From Steinernema hermaphroditum (Eukaryota > Nematoda > Chromadorea > Rhabditida > Steinernematidae): a stretch of DNA of 64,000 bases. The DNA is taken from NCBI GenBank assembly GCA_030435675.1, contig CM059625.1:7812001-7876000 (forward strand). The letters are read 5' to 3'. Of the stretch, positions 1-10,247 are shown one piece after another (positions within the stretch are counted from its first letter, which is position 1; every line of letters starts with the position of its first letter). The notes under the pieces were generated by a model. It worked only from the letters and a program-made list of their open reading frames with translations. It was not told the DNA's origin and searched no databases. A program made the translations under genes and the position numbers.

Positions 1-1247
1 TTTACCCTTGGATAAGCGCGTCACGAAAGCAAAAATGGTGAATGGGCGTCGTTTTCATCCGACTAAAAGGGGAGCAATTAGATGAGAGGCCGAGGAGCCA
101 GAAATTTTAACGAACAAGATAATGAGCCTTCATTGAAATCAATTTCTAATGGAGCAAATAGGCGAAGGGGACGTGTATAGGACAAGCGAGATATCCTGAA
201 AATGCGCAAAGGAGTCGCTTCTTGTTTTATCATGCGGGGGCACAAAGAGGCTGAAACTAATGAAGAAAGGGTGCTGCGAAGGCGCGTCTCAATGTCAGCA
301 GCCAAAGGCGTTAGTCTAGAGGCACGTTAAGGGAAAATGAGTGAACGGACTGAAACTGGTGATTTCGCCAAGCAAGTATAAATTAACGCTCCAAAAATAT
401 TTAAAGCGCGTGTCGGCAACGAGCTCGTCGCACATCATCGGAACGCGTGTGGAAGGGCACTCGGAGAGCTGGCTTCGGTTTACGGTAGAAACGCAGCTGA
501 AATTCAGAGAGGGATCGGGCCAAAAGGAACAGGTAATGAGTGACAGCAAAAGTTTGACCGCAACAACAACACGTTCCTTTAGCGAGCCTATCACCTTCCC
601 CTCCGGTTGTGTTTATTTCACAGGCATGGGAGAGAGAGCCGAGCGAAAAGTACACGGCGCTGAGGCAAAAATTACGCTAAGTGACACGGTAAACAAGGGA
701 TTTCTGATAAAGGGATGTTTTGGAGCAGAATGGAGGCGCTTAGATGTACGCTGGTGGGATGGAGGCGACGGAATCACCCGTTTACTTGCTGCGCGAACGA
801 AACGTGTTGACAGGAAACGGCGTCTGCCGAATGAACAAGTGAATTAGTTTTGAGCCGCGCGATTTTATCTGTCCAAATGGAATAGCGTTCTCACTTTCCT
901 CGCTTGGACGGAAAGCCAGAAGTTGTAGACAGAAAAGTTTGGAGTCATCTACATCGCCTTAAGCCTGCCTCTCTGACGCTGATTCCCTTCCTGAACAGCC
1001 GAGTCTCGGCACGGTTCAGAATTCGCCATTGTGGCACAAACAATCTGTTTTGAAAAACGTCGTCGAAAGCAACGCCACTGATAACTCGAGTGCGTGGAGG
1101 GTAATTTCAAGGGGGCTTGTTGAGGCTTTCCGTTAGAAATGCCAAAGAGTTGAAAAAACTCAGATATCGGAAGGAACGCGTTCGTGCTAAGGGGATTAAA
1201 CTGCTTAGCAACAGAGAAGCGTTGAAAAATTGAGGAGACTCGTAAGC

Positions 1248-1559
1248 TCAAGGAATCAAACCCACCGGAGCATAAAGCGTATGGCTGCAGTCAGAGCAAC
1301 AGTGACAGACGCATTCTTGTTTGCAGAATCGGCACAGTCCTATGAGCGCTAAGTTGTGCGTACTGGACGTGGAACTGCGGCTTGAGCTACTGGTTGTCCG
1401 ATGGTGCTGGTCCACCTGGCCGTTGACCGCGACCGAATCGCCTTCTACGCTTCGAGTCGTCGGCGCGAGGTCTGAGCAGCTGCGCGCCATCTTCACCGTT
1501 TTTTTGGAAGAAACGGCGAACCGAACGACGCCGGAGTCAGCGCTCGACCGATGGCTCAT
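1248..1559 (-). CDS. Possible Ser/Thr-rich, Cys-rich exon (unassigned)
   Basis: A 103-codon open frame begins with ATG at 1559 on the minus strand. It is rich in Ser/Thr in the middle, with the run SSSSRSSTSST, and ends in a dense cysteine cluster of the pattern C-x2-C-x3-C-x-C-x2-C-x2-C. A donor-like GTGGGT follows the codons for LYAP, so this could be a first exon of a gene running toward the left edge. The plus strand is also open here (1321-1650) and also ends at a donor-like GTGAGT, so the coding strand is not settled. I do not recognise the family; the Cys cluster is only loosely reminiscent of zinc-binding or Sprouty-like Cys-rich regions. Existence as a gene is an inference. Confidence 0.25.
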   Translation of the reverse strand: MSHRSSADSGVVRFAVSSKKTVKMARSCSDLAPTTRSVEGDSVAVNGQVDQHHRTTSSSSRSSTSSTHNLALIGLCRFCKQECVCHCCSDCSHTLYAPVGLIP

Positions 1560-4500
1560 TTCTGAGATTCAGAAGATTGTTTCCAACGAGGACGTGGAGG
1601 TTCGAGGTGAGTGCGCTGGCTTCCGAGAATTATGGGGAAACCTGAGGTGACGTCAGCAAGTGCATCTCCCCTCGAAGCACTTATAATCCTCGCGATTGTC
1701 ACGGATCGGCGCGTAATTCGCGAATGGTCAGCTAAGACTTTGTGGCTAATTGCCTCGGCGATGTATATGCCGACACGCACTATAATACGAACAGGGCCGG
1801 GTGACGCTGCCCAAGATTTGCGAACTACATTGAATCGCAGAAACTTTGACTGCACTAATCTTTCATGAAGAAGATCAATAATTGCCGGATTTTAGCTGGT
1901 TGTTGATGCAGTCAATACTGAACAAGCTCCTTCCGTGCTCTCTATAATCGTGGTCAAAACAACGTCTGTCCTCTGACGGTTAGTCGAGGCGAAGCGCTGG
2001 GCCGAAGCGGTTGTTGTCCACATTTATCAATAATAGAAACTCATCCGCCTTGTAACAATTTCAGCCATCCCTCACCTTAATCGTAAAAAGACGGCGCGTG
2101 TTTACACGCGATTCAGAAAGAGAGACGAAGAATCAACGTCGTTGGGGGATCGCTGCTCCTAAGTCTTCTTCGATCGCTGAGCGGACGTTATGATGATGCG
2201 CTATTGAGGGATAAAGGTCGTTCTGCGCTCTTTCTCAAGCAGAGGTGCATGGATTTCGAAAGGCTATGGCTATTTGCATATTAGAACGATGAAACGAGCG
2301 AAGAAAGCGTATCGAACCGATTGATATGCATCATGAATTTGCGCTTTTAGACGTTAATTAAAATAAATGGCGGTGAAAGCGGATTCTCCAGGACGCGGCA
2401 AACAGTAGACAGGAGACGCTGGGAAGTGCAATAAGGGCGCATAAACCACTTAATGAAGTCAATTTAATTGCGTGCCATTCAGAAAGAGCGCACAAGCGTC
2501 GAATGAACGTTTCGTTTTTGGGTTTTTGCGTTTCTATGAGGGTATTAATTCAAATAGACCTTCTTTATGCTATTTGAATTCGTTCCATTATGGAAATGTG
2601 CAGTTGATGAAGCATAGAGAGCAATGTAGATGACAATGACACACCATCATCGAAACCTACAAGAACTGCGCAGGATGAAGCGTCGGAAGGCGGCCTTCAT
2701 GACGAGACTTCCTACCGCCGCCAAATAGCAATCGAGGCGGATGACTCCCGAGATTAAATTATGTTTTTTGATAAATTAATTCAATTTCGACCGAGAATCA
2801 AAATACATTTCATAGCAGAAACGACACTAGCAACACACAAACAGTGACATTATCCGCTCATTAAGCTCACCGCTGGAGCTGCGATCCACCTCCTCCTTCA
2901 GGGTGTTAGACTAGGCGCACATTACATTCAACGGTACATCGCGACCATTGCGCGAAGACAATGAAAGGCCTCAAGAGTCCGCTTTTTGACCCCTAACAGG
3001 AGCGCCAACCAGAGAAAGCGAGAGAGTCCGAAGGTGCTCCTTTGTGACGCTAAGGAATGAATTGCGTGACGGAGATACACATGAAACGCACGGCCTTACT
3101 TAATCTCCGTCACGGATTTCCTCTCGCTAATATGCATATCAAAATCTCCTCCTTCAGGCGACGTGCTTCGCTGTCGAACAAAGTTGTCAATGCTTACAAC
3201 AAATACAATTAATCACTTGATGGTAATCAAACGGCCTAATGAAAAGGCAGCGTTCTCTTGGCCGACTCAGGGCAATTGCGGGGCAAAAACGTTATTAGCC
3301 CTTATGGCTTCCGAACTGTGGCGCTCTAGAACGATTATCGTGACGAAGCCTGCACTGGATTCCGATTTGCCCAGCGAATTCTGGGAACAACGAAAGCGAC
3401 TTCCCCGATTGACGTTGATTTTCGCAGATAGATTAATGCGGACCTACCGTTGAGACGACCAACCGCTCTCCACTGAAGGGATTCTCGACGATGCGTGGCA
3501 ATCCAAGTTCAACGAGATTTAGACTATGGGCTGGCTAAATGGCGGTTGGGAAACAGCGAATGATTTTACTAAGTGCTACGTTGTGTTGGACAAGAAGAGA
3601 AGCAACGACGCGCAGACAGGAGGCTACATTCGGAGGAAGGTCTTTGCTTGCGAGCATGTCGACAACGAGGCCTCTGGCTTCGGAAATGTTACTCTAAAGT
3701 TTAATCCGTTTGCCATAATAACGTGTGCAGAGGTTACCGTTGGTCTCAGTGAGAGAGGATTTGTGCTGACGGGGAGCGAGGTTCTGCGTTCTCGCAGAGA
3801 CCGTTGCTGGTAGGTCTTGTGGAAGTCCGGAACTTCGTTCAGTTTGTTCACAGGCGAAGACGATAAAGGACCTAAAGAGAGAAAAGGCTTAAGGGTTCTC
3901 CTCAGGGACACCCACTGATCCGGTCGTGTTTGGAGCGCTCGCTCGGCGACGTTCCTGGAGAGGTTGTCGACAAACTGCTCTCCGTGCTCAGTCTATTGCG
4001 ACGCATGCTGGCTAAAAGGGATGAGGATATAGAGAGGAGTTTTTCAGTGGGTCAAAACAAAACACAGCGTTAAGCGATAATTAACCATCACGGGTGGGGT
4101 GAACAGCGTGGCACGAGCATTTCCCTTCGCCTGAAAGCTGACTCGAGTTAAACAACAAGCCCAGACTACACAATTACTACTAAGATCTGATAAACGGCAG
4201 ATCCTTAACGCGTTCCGTCGGCCCGTAAAACGAACGGCAAACCCCACGAAGACGTCACGTGATGGCCAAAAGTTGGTCCAACACGAACGCCTCTTTGTTT
4301 TTCGTCTAATTATCGCCGTTTAACAACATAAATCAAAGTGTAACTCGGGGCCAATTGACAGGCACCAAAAAAGCGCCATAAAAACACTTTCAGTCTTTTC
4401 AACCGATTTATAAACTTGGAGACTTCATGCTTCGTTTGATCCAAGTCGGTCATTTTGAGGGAAAACACCTGTGTTGTCCATAACGCAATTATTTACAGAT

Positions 4501-5457
4501 GAACTTGCCTGACTGCGTGAGCATAAACAGTAACACCGCGACCAACAGCTGGAATCGAGAATCGTAAATGAGACAAATAGTTGGGGGGAGGGCTCACTGT
4601 GCTATAACATATGCGATCCTTACGCAACGGTTCACCGAAACCGAAGTAGCGGTTTCAATTGTGTTCCGCGCCCTATTTTGGCTTCCTAATCGCACATGTT
4701 CCTCAAATTGTTGCGGCCCAATGGGCATGTTGGCGCAACCAATAAATGCAGATAAATTGCATTAATAAACGCGGCAGATAAGTTATTGAAACTAATAAAA
4801 GCGACATCAGCTTTAAAAGAAAGGGTCGGCTGGAATGGGTCGAGTGAGGAGAACGATCAAATTTCGAGAGAAGAGAAAGGCATAAAGGGAGAATTGTGGT
4901 GGAGAAATGGTTAATTGTTGCTAAGACGATAATTTGTTTTCAACTCCAAGAACAGACCTATGCGCACTCCACTCATTTCACCCCTCCGCCGTCACCCAAA
5001 AGTCATTTTTGAAATGACCCCCTTCGAGTTTGTCGCTTAATTTTCGCTTGGCCACGACCAACACGCCCCATAATTAACAGCGGCCTAAAACAGCAGAAAC
5101 ATAATATTAGGGGAATATCGAAAGACTAAGACCCGGATGTCAATGTAAACATGCAGGAAACGACTACCCACAGCTACAGCAGATGACATCGAAGCGGAAG
5201 AAACCGGGGATGAAAAGGAAGCGACATTTCTCGTGACCCCTGCCACTCTATGCCCTGATCGCCGACCTGATAGGGCTTTAATGGGCTTACATTGCTCTAT
5301 ACAATTTCCGAGTTGAGAGTTCGAGTCGTGCCCAGATGCAAGAATTGAAACGTCAATGTCTAAGAGACAACGCCATGATTTCTTCCAGGACCAAATAAAT
5401 ATTAATTTTTTTTGGGCGACGTGAACGCGCTCGAACGCGAAGCATTAATCCGATCGT

Positions 5458-6096
5458 CTAATATTCATTGAAGTTGTGTTTTCGTTCAGCCAATGAAATA
5501 TTAACAAACTTTATATAGGCATTGTGTGCATGCATGCGCATGACGAGAGGAACTGCTGATCGGCTCCTCTTTCGATTTCGGACATTTAAGCGCACAAATG
5601 AGCGCAAGTAGACATCTCCGTCGAAGGCGTGAAATATCCGAGCGGGACATTCTGCTTCAACAGCTCTTTTATGAATGGACGTCACTCGAGAACGACGAAC
5701 TTCCCGCGCCTGCCGAGGATTCACCCTATCGGAGCGGAGCCGTTGCCGTTGCCCTGGGCAGAAAACAACGCGCGAAACGAAGCGACGAAGCAGCGCCTGG
5801 CGGTCAACAAATAAAAAATTGAATTTCCAACCGTATCCGGTAACAAAAATAAAGTTCCCCTGCGACTCGACTTCTCGAGAGGGAAAACAACAAAGGCCGT
5901 ACAGGTTTCGTAAAAGGATTTGCCCCTGAGGCTTACAAAACTTGCTGCCTCCTCTACCGTACGTTGAGTAAATTCCACCAGTGCACCATCCGCTTACTAA
6001 CCTCCTTAATTTTCCGGTTTTGCCCAATTGCCAATTAGAAAAGCAAACAATGGTGGAAAACATCTGTTGGTCACGCGGCACACCGCTCACCGCCAT
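5458..6096 (-). CDS. Unassigned 212-codon open frame
   Basis: This is the longest unbroken frame in the left 8 kb. The predicted protein is Arg-rich, has no signal peptide, no membrane segment and no motif I recognise. It completely overlaps a 74-codon frame on the opposite strand (5598-5822). Length alone gives only weak support, since a frame of this size is expected by chance perhaps once in a few windows of this size. It may be a chance frame or an exon. Confidence 0.15.
   Translation of the reverse strand: MAVSGVPRDQQMFSTIVCFSNWQLGKTGKLRRLVSGWCTGGIYSTYGRGGSKFCKPQGQILLRNLYGLCCFPSREVESQGNFIFVTGYGWKFNFLFVDRQALLRRFVSRVVFCPGQRQRLRSDRVNPRQAREVRRSRVTSIHKRAVEAECPARIFHAFDGDVYLRSFVRLNVRNRKRSRSAVPLVMRMHAHNAYIKFVNISLAERKHNFNEY
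5598..5822 (+). CDS. Possible small basic protein or peptide precursor
   Basis: A 74-codon ATG frame ends directly in an AATAAA hexamer (the stop lies within CAAATAAAAAA), as expected for a compact 3' end. The product starts with the basic run HLRRRRE, then a helix-like amphipathic stretch (DILLQQLFYEW), an acidic/proline segment, and the multibasic site GRKQRAKR near the C terminus. The multibasic processing-like site suggests a peptide precursor, but no signal peptide is encoded in this frame, so an upstream exon would be needed. The reverse strand is also open. I do not recognise a family. Confidence 0.2.
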   Translation: MSASRHLRRRREISERDILLQQLFYEWTSLENDELPAPAEDSPYRSGAVAVALGRKQRAKRSDEAAPGGQQIKN

Positions 6097-7929
6097 AAAT
6101 GAGCCGGTTCTGAATTGAGTGTCTTTCCGTATGCATCATTCAAACCCAAATCAGGGCCAGCAAGCTGTGAATCGAAGCGCCTTCTGCTTTACAACCCGGT
6201 AGTACCAGGCCGCCGAATGCATGCAACAAGCAACACCCAGATCGACTTTCGAAAACAGCAACTGCCTGGAAGACGCGTACATTCGTCGAAAGGTGTTAGG
6301 CCCGAAACACTCGCATTTGCCACATGGCGGTGCTCGGCGCACGATTTTGAAAGAGTCTATCGGAGACATGCAAAAAGAGGATGAACGGCGATTGATAGTA
6401 TATCTGATGTTGCTTGGAGCCTGCAGCAATTCGGGCCAGCCCGGTGACAAAGCGGCTTCCCGCACGACGTCACCTCAGACGTCGAACGAGTAGGGACGAT
6501 TATCGCTGTAAAAAAGGCAAATTGAGGTCTTGCGCCGGAGGGTTTTAGTCATTTTTTGAAATATGAGATCGGAAAGTTAGTGGAAAACAGGACGAAGCGA
6601 ACGGAAGATGAAACATTTTTTACCAGGAAACCAATTCCGCCGCACAAGTGGAAATTTTAGATAATAGATTGCAACAACTGGCACTTCCGCCGGTCCTTGC
6701 GTCGGCGAGCCTCGAGCAAACGCTCTCACGTCAAATCGCACCCTGGCCCGTTACACACATCCTATTTTGCTAATGTTATTCGAAAGCCAGAACGTATAAT
6801 CACAGTTGTTGGGTGACGATCTGATTCTCTCGCCCCGGGAGGATTATGATCGCATAAGCGAGTGTTTGACGCGGCGAGGCCACTTTGCGGGAATGCAACT
6901 GCGAATCACGGTAGTCACCCCTCTCACCGATCGGACTAAAGCTTCATTTACATATGAAAATCGAGAGGACGCCACGACTCGACGAAGTTCTTCTAAAGAC
7001 GTGACTGCAGGATTATTTGCTTAGTATCAATCTGATTCATGAGGGGATATGTCAGAAAGGGCTTTACGCAGGGCTGCACGCTCACCTTATCGGAAAATCT
7101 TCATTTTATGTAAAGTGCACCGAAAGGTCTTTTAGAAAATGTGCAGTGGTGCGTTGGGAACGCCCAGCGTGTCTGCGTGAAAGTACAGCTTATTCGAAAT
7201 GAAGACTAATTAGTCGCGTAATGAAATGCCCGATGCCGAAGTTTTCTATGGCTGTCCTTTGAGTGTGGACAACCACAAAACATGATATTGTTGTTCCAGA
7301 CAGTGCGCTCGTTTCTAAGGAATGTCGCCGGGGCCGCTCGGTAGACAGTGGACGGTGTTGAATTCGGAGCACGTTGTTTCATTTGTTTGCGCACCAAAAC
7401 CAGTGAATTCTTTGCCGCAATTCAATACGATGTGGTCCGCATGTCCTCCTTCATTCAGTCGCTTTTTAATCTCTTGCGGTGATCTCCGCAGAAAAATATT
7501 TCCATTCATTTACTGGTTGCGATCTTGTTTACCTTAGATGCGGCGATTTCGGTTGGGTTACGGTAGAGCATAATATTGTCCGCGCCCTGTTCAGATCGTT
7601 CTCAATTCATGAGGGGAACAAAATGGCAACGATAGTGAACAGTTACCTAGCGATGTGCTGATGGATTACGGTAGACGACAATGAAGGTCGGAGAAGTGGT
7701 TTACAAACTGTCAGTGTTGACTTTCAACGGGTCGGCGGCCAAACTGCAAAGGTTATTTCCCACATTAACCGGTTTTAACTCGTCGAGAGTACACTTCTTG
7801 CATGTGCGCACAAAATCGCCGTCTGTCTTTTCACAAGTGGTAACTCCGTAACTTGAGATTACCTTAGAACAACGAGTAATCAAGTCCCGCCCCCTTTTTT
7901 TCTGTGAAGTGGACGCTGGTCAACTGGGG

Positions 7930-7937
7930 TATATAAG
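7930..7937 (+). promoter_or_regulatory. TATA box of the CxC-repeat gene
   Basis: TATATAAG lies about 130 bases upstream of the ATG at 8067. A 5' UTR intron can be drawn between (donor CCG|GTAAGC at 8014/8015, acceptor CACTTTAG at 8063), which would put a transcription start near 7960 followed by a short leader. Most other genes in the window lack such a clear TATA element. Confidence 0.5.
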
Positions 7938-8066
7938 TCCCCTTAGAAGTGAATGCAGCACTTATTTGCCAGCTCCCGTCGTCCTAAAGCTCCTACTTTT
8001 GTGGACAACGACCGGTAAGCAGGCCCCTTCGGCGGTTTCCTCACAACTTCGCAATCACTTTAGGAA

Positions 8067-9480
8067 ATGCTGCTCAAAACCTTCGTCCTCGCTATCTGCG
8101 TAGCTCAACTTGTCCATACTGTACATACCGTTCATTCGAAACTCGTGTGAACATCACTCCTTTCAGGGTTATGGACATAGCATCGAGGGTCGAAAATTGT
8201 CTGTTCGCACCAAACGCCAGCACTGCAGCTGCGTCATCATAAACGTACAGAATCAACAGTTGCAGTGCAGTTGCGACAGCAATGAAAAGGTAAACCTATT
8301 TGCCCGTCACACGTCCTCAGTGTGAACGACACAATCGTTTTGTAATCTTTCGAGTATAACAACTGAACAAACATGACGACTCTCCTTCTAAGCACTCAAG
8401 AAACCGTGCGGCTTTTCAGAATGGACAGGCTCTTCTCCCTCAGCAACAGCGCATGGACCAGCAAGAACTCCAGCAGGAGCTCTCTCACATGCAGGCGACA
8501 CCTAACGCCCAATGTGGCTGTGTGCTGATCGTGATCCAGAACGGCGCTCAGGGAATCCAAGCACCTCAGTATCAGTGCCAGTGCTCGACTTCCCACAATC
8601 CTTCCAACGGAAACGGACAAAAATACCCCGGCCAGACTCATCTGCCAACCTTGATGACCACGACCACTCCAACCACCACCACTCACTATCCGATCGTTCC
8701 GACCACAGTCCCTCATCGCAACGGCGGCAACCGCCAGCAAAACCCATGCCAGTGCGTGATGATAAGCGTTCGTGAAGGCCCTCAGAGCCAATACCAGTGC
8801 GATTGCGACCAGCGCGGAAACTTCGAAAACGTAAGTGTTCACTTCCTGCATAGCTTCACCAATCTCTACAGCTCCCCGGAAAGTCCAAGGAGGCATCGCA
8901 TGGAAACTACAACAACGACCAAGTCGGTTACGGAAGTGGAAATGTAAATGGCAGAGTGGACGCCTATCACACCACTTACATCAACGACGACAACAAGCAA
9001 GGCTCCTTCGAAACAAACGGAAATGGATACCATGAGGGCCAACTGAACATCCAGAACGGACACGTTGATCACAACACCGCTTTCTCAAACACCGATGAGA
9101 AGACATATCATGGATCAGGTAAGCTGTTGTGGAACGCATTGTAGCTTATGCTGTCTTTTAGAAGATAAGTTCGAGTTGCCCTCCCAAACGCAGCACAGCT
9201 CCGTCGGTAAGAGGACATCTTTAAAATGCTGTCACTTACAGTACAACTTTTAGAGCCGCCCCCGACTCATCCTTGCATCATCATTCGTCTGCCCCAGAAC
9301 GCCAAAGCCTGCATTTGCCAGGACGACTACGTTCAATGCGGTGAAAACATGTGCTGCCTAAGCTCCCGGTACCGTTCGATGAAGGGAAACACGAAGTCCG
9401 AAGGAACTGGAGAGAATAGCGCCGTCGATCTCATCATGGATGTTCTGAAGAGCATCAAGACAAACTTGCAGAAGCCTTAG
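8067..9480 (+). CDS. Secreted protein with three CxC-flanked repeats
   Basis: Six exons join in frame: 8067-8120, 8167-8289, 8420-8830, 8872-9118, 9162-9206 and 9242-9480, giving 372 residues. The first exon encodes a signal peptide (MLLKTFVLAICVAQLVHT), followed by a furin-like RTKR site near residue 34. Three tandem units then share the pattern C-x-C-V-x-I-x-V, a spacer, and Q-x-C-x-C: the first in exon 2, the second and third in exon 3. Gln-rich and Thr-rich linkers separate them (TTTTPTTTT is mucin-like). A Gly/Asn/His-rich middle in exon 4 precedes a distinct C-terminal Cys cluster (CICQDDYVQC, then MCC). All introns are short and phase-consistent, which strongly supports a real gene. 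I do not recognise the family; extracellular or cuticle-associated function is inferred from secretion and cysteine content. A TATA box lies upstream at 7930. Confidence 0.8.
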
Positions 9481-9900
9481 GGAAGAAGTCACCGAGGAAG
9501 ATGTTGTACAAAACATGTCTGTTCATACTTGTTCATTCCGAGCTGCGATATTTCAATACAATCCGATAAACAATTCATTTTCATTTATTTGAATTCGCAG
9601 TTTATACATTCATGATACAATTTCGGAGGAATCGATACACAGAAGCTTAATCTACAACCTATAAAAGGAGCCGTCGCACATGTCAAACGTACACAAGATA
9701 AAATTAAATGCATTCGCCTCATGAAGAGGAGATCATTTCCGTCTTCATTATACGTGGTGTCGAGCAAGAGGACTGAAATGGAAAACTGGAAGGTCTATCT
9801 CCTAAAGTCGAGTTCCCTAGATTCACAGTGATCATGATGGTGCGCTAAGGCTGCATCTTAAAGCAGCGTTGCTCATCAAACAAAGCGCTAATGAAAATAG

Positions 9901-10247
9901 TCACTCTAAAGCATAATGAAAGCAAGTGCAAACCACGTACTTCATCTCGGACATGCGCCGCAAGTACCTCGTCTCCTCGCAGCTTTTAAGCTCAATTTCC
10001 GATGAATCGTGGTCTCGACGGCGCAGGCGATTCCTGAAACCAGAAATGAAAACGATTATGATGAGACATACCTATAGGCCGGTCGAAATTCGAAGAGCAG
10101 CCAGATGCCGGCGACCAACAAGGCTAGAAGAAACATGCCAATAGAGAAAAGGAGCATGATGAATCTCATGTGATAGCTCTCGCAACAGCTCCTTTCCTTG
10201 CACTCGAATGTGAACCATTCCGAACAGACATCATCTGCAGAAGGCAT
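9901..10247 (-). CDS. Small single-pass membrane protein, unknown family
   Basis: Exon 1 (10247-10072) joins exon 2 (10033-9901) across a 38-nt GTATGT...TTTCAG intron to give 102 residues. A Cys-rich N-terminal segment (CSEWFTFECKERSCC) precedes one clear hydrophobic helix at about residues 29-51 and an Arg-rich juxtamembrane segment, which suggests the C terminus is cytoplasmic. The ATG is preceded by TTTTCAG, so a spliced leader or a further upstream exon is possible. Exon 2 could alternatively splice at a GTACGT near 9943 into an exon around 9760, changing the last residues. It is convergent with the CxC-repeat gene. No family recognised. Confidence 0.55.

Larger units (their letters stand above)
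1..8066. other. Long stretch without a confident gene
   Basis: I see no conserved protein in either strand across this region. It holds several short open frames, reported separately where worth noting (1248-1559 minus, 5458-6096 minus, 5598-5822 plus), and a TATA box near its right end. It could be intergenic DNA, regulatory DNA of the gene at 8067, or large introns of a gene extending off the left edge. No tandem repeat array, tRNA or recognised microRNA was seen. Confidence 0.5.

Noticed and set aside
341..847. 168-codon plus frame near the left edge
   Set aside because: No motif, no splice context, and opposing frames of similar openness; composition looks random.
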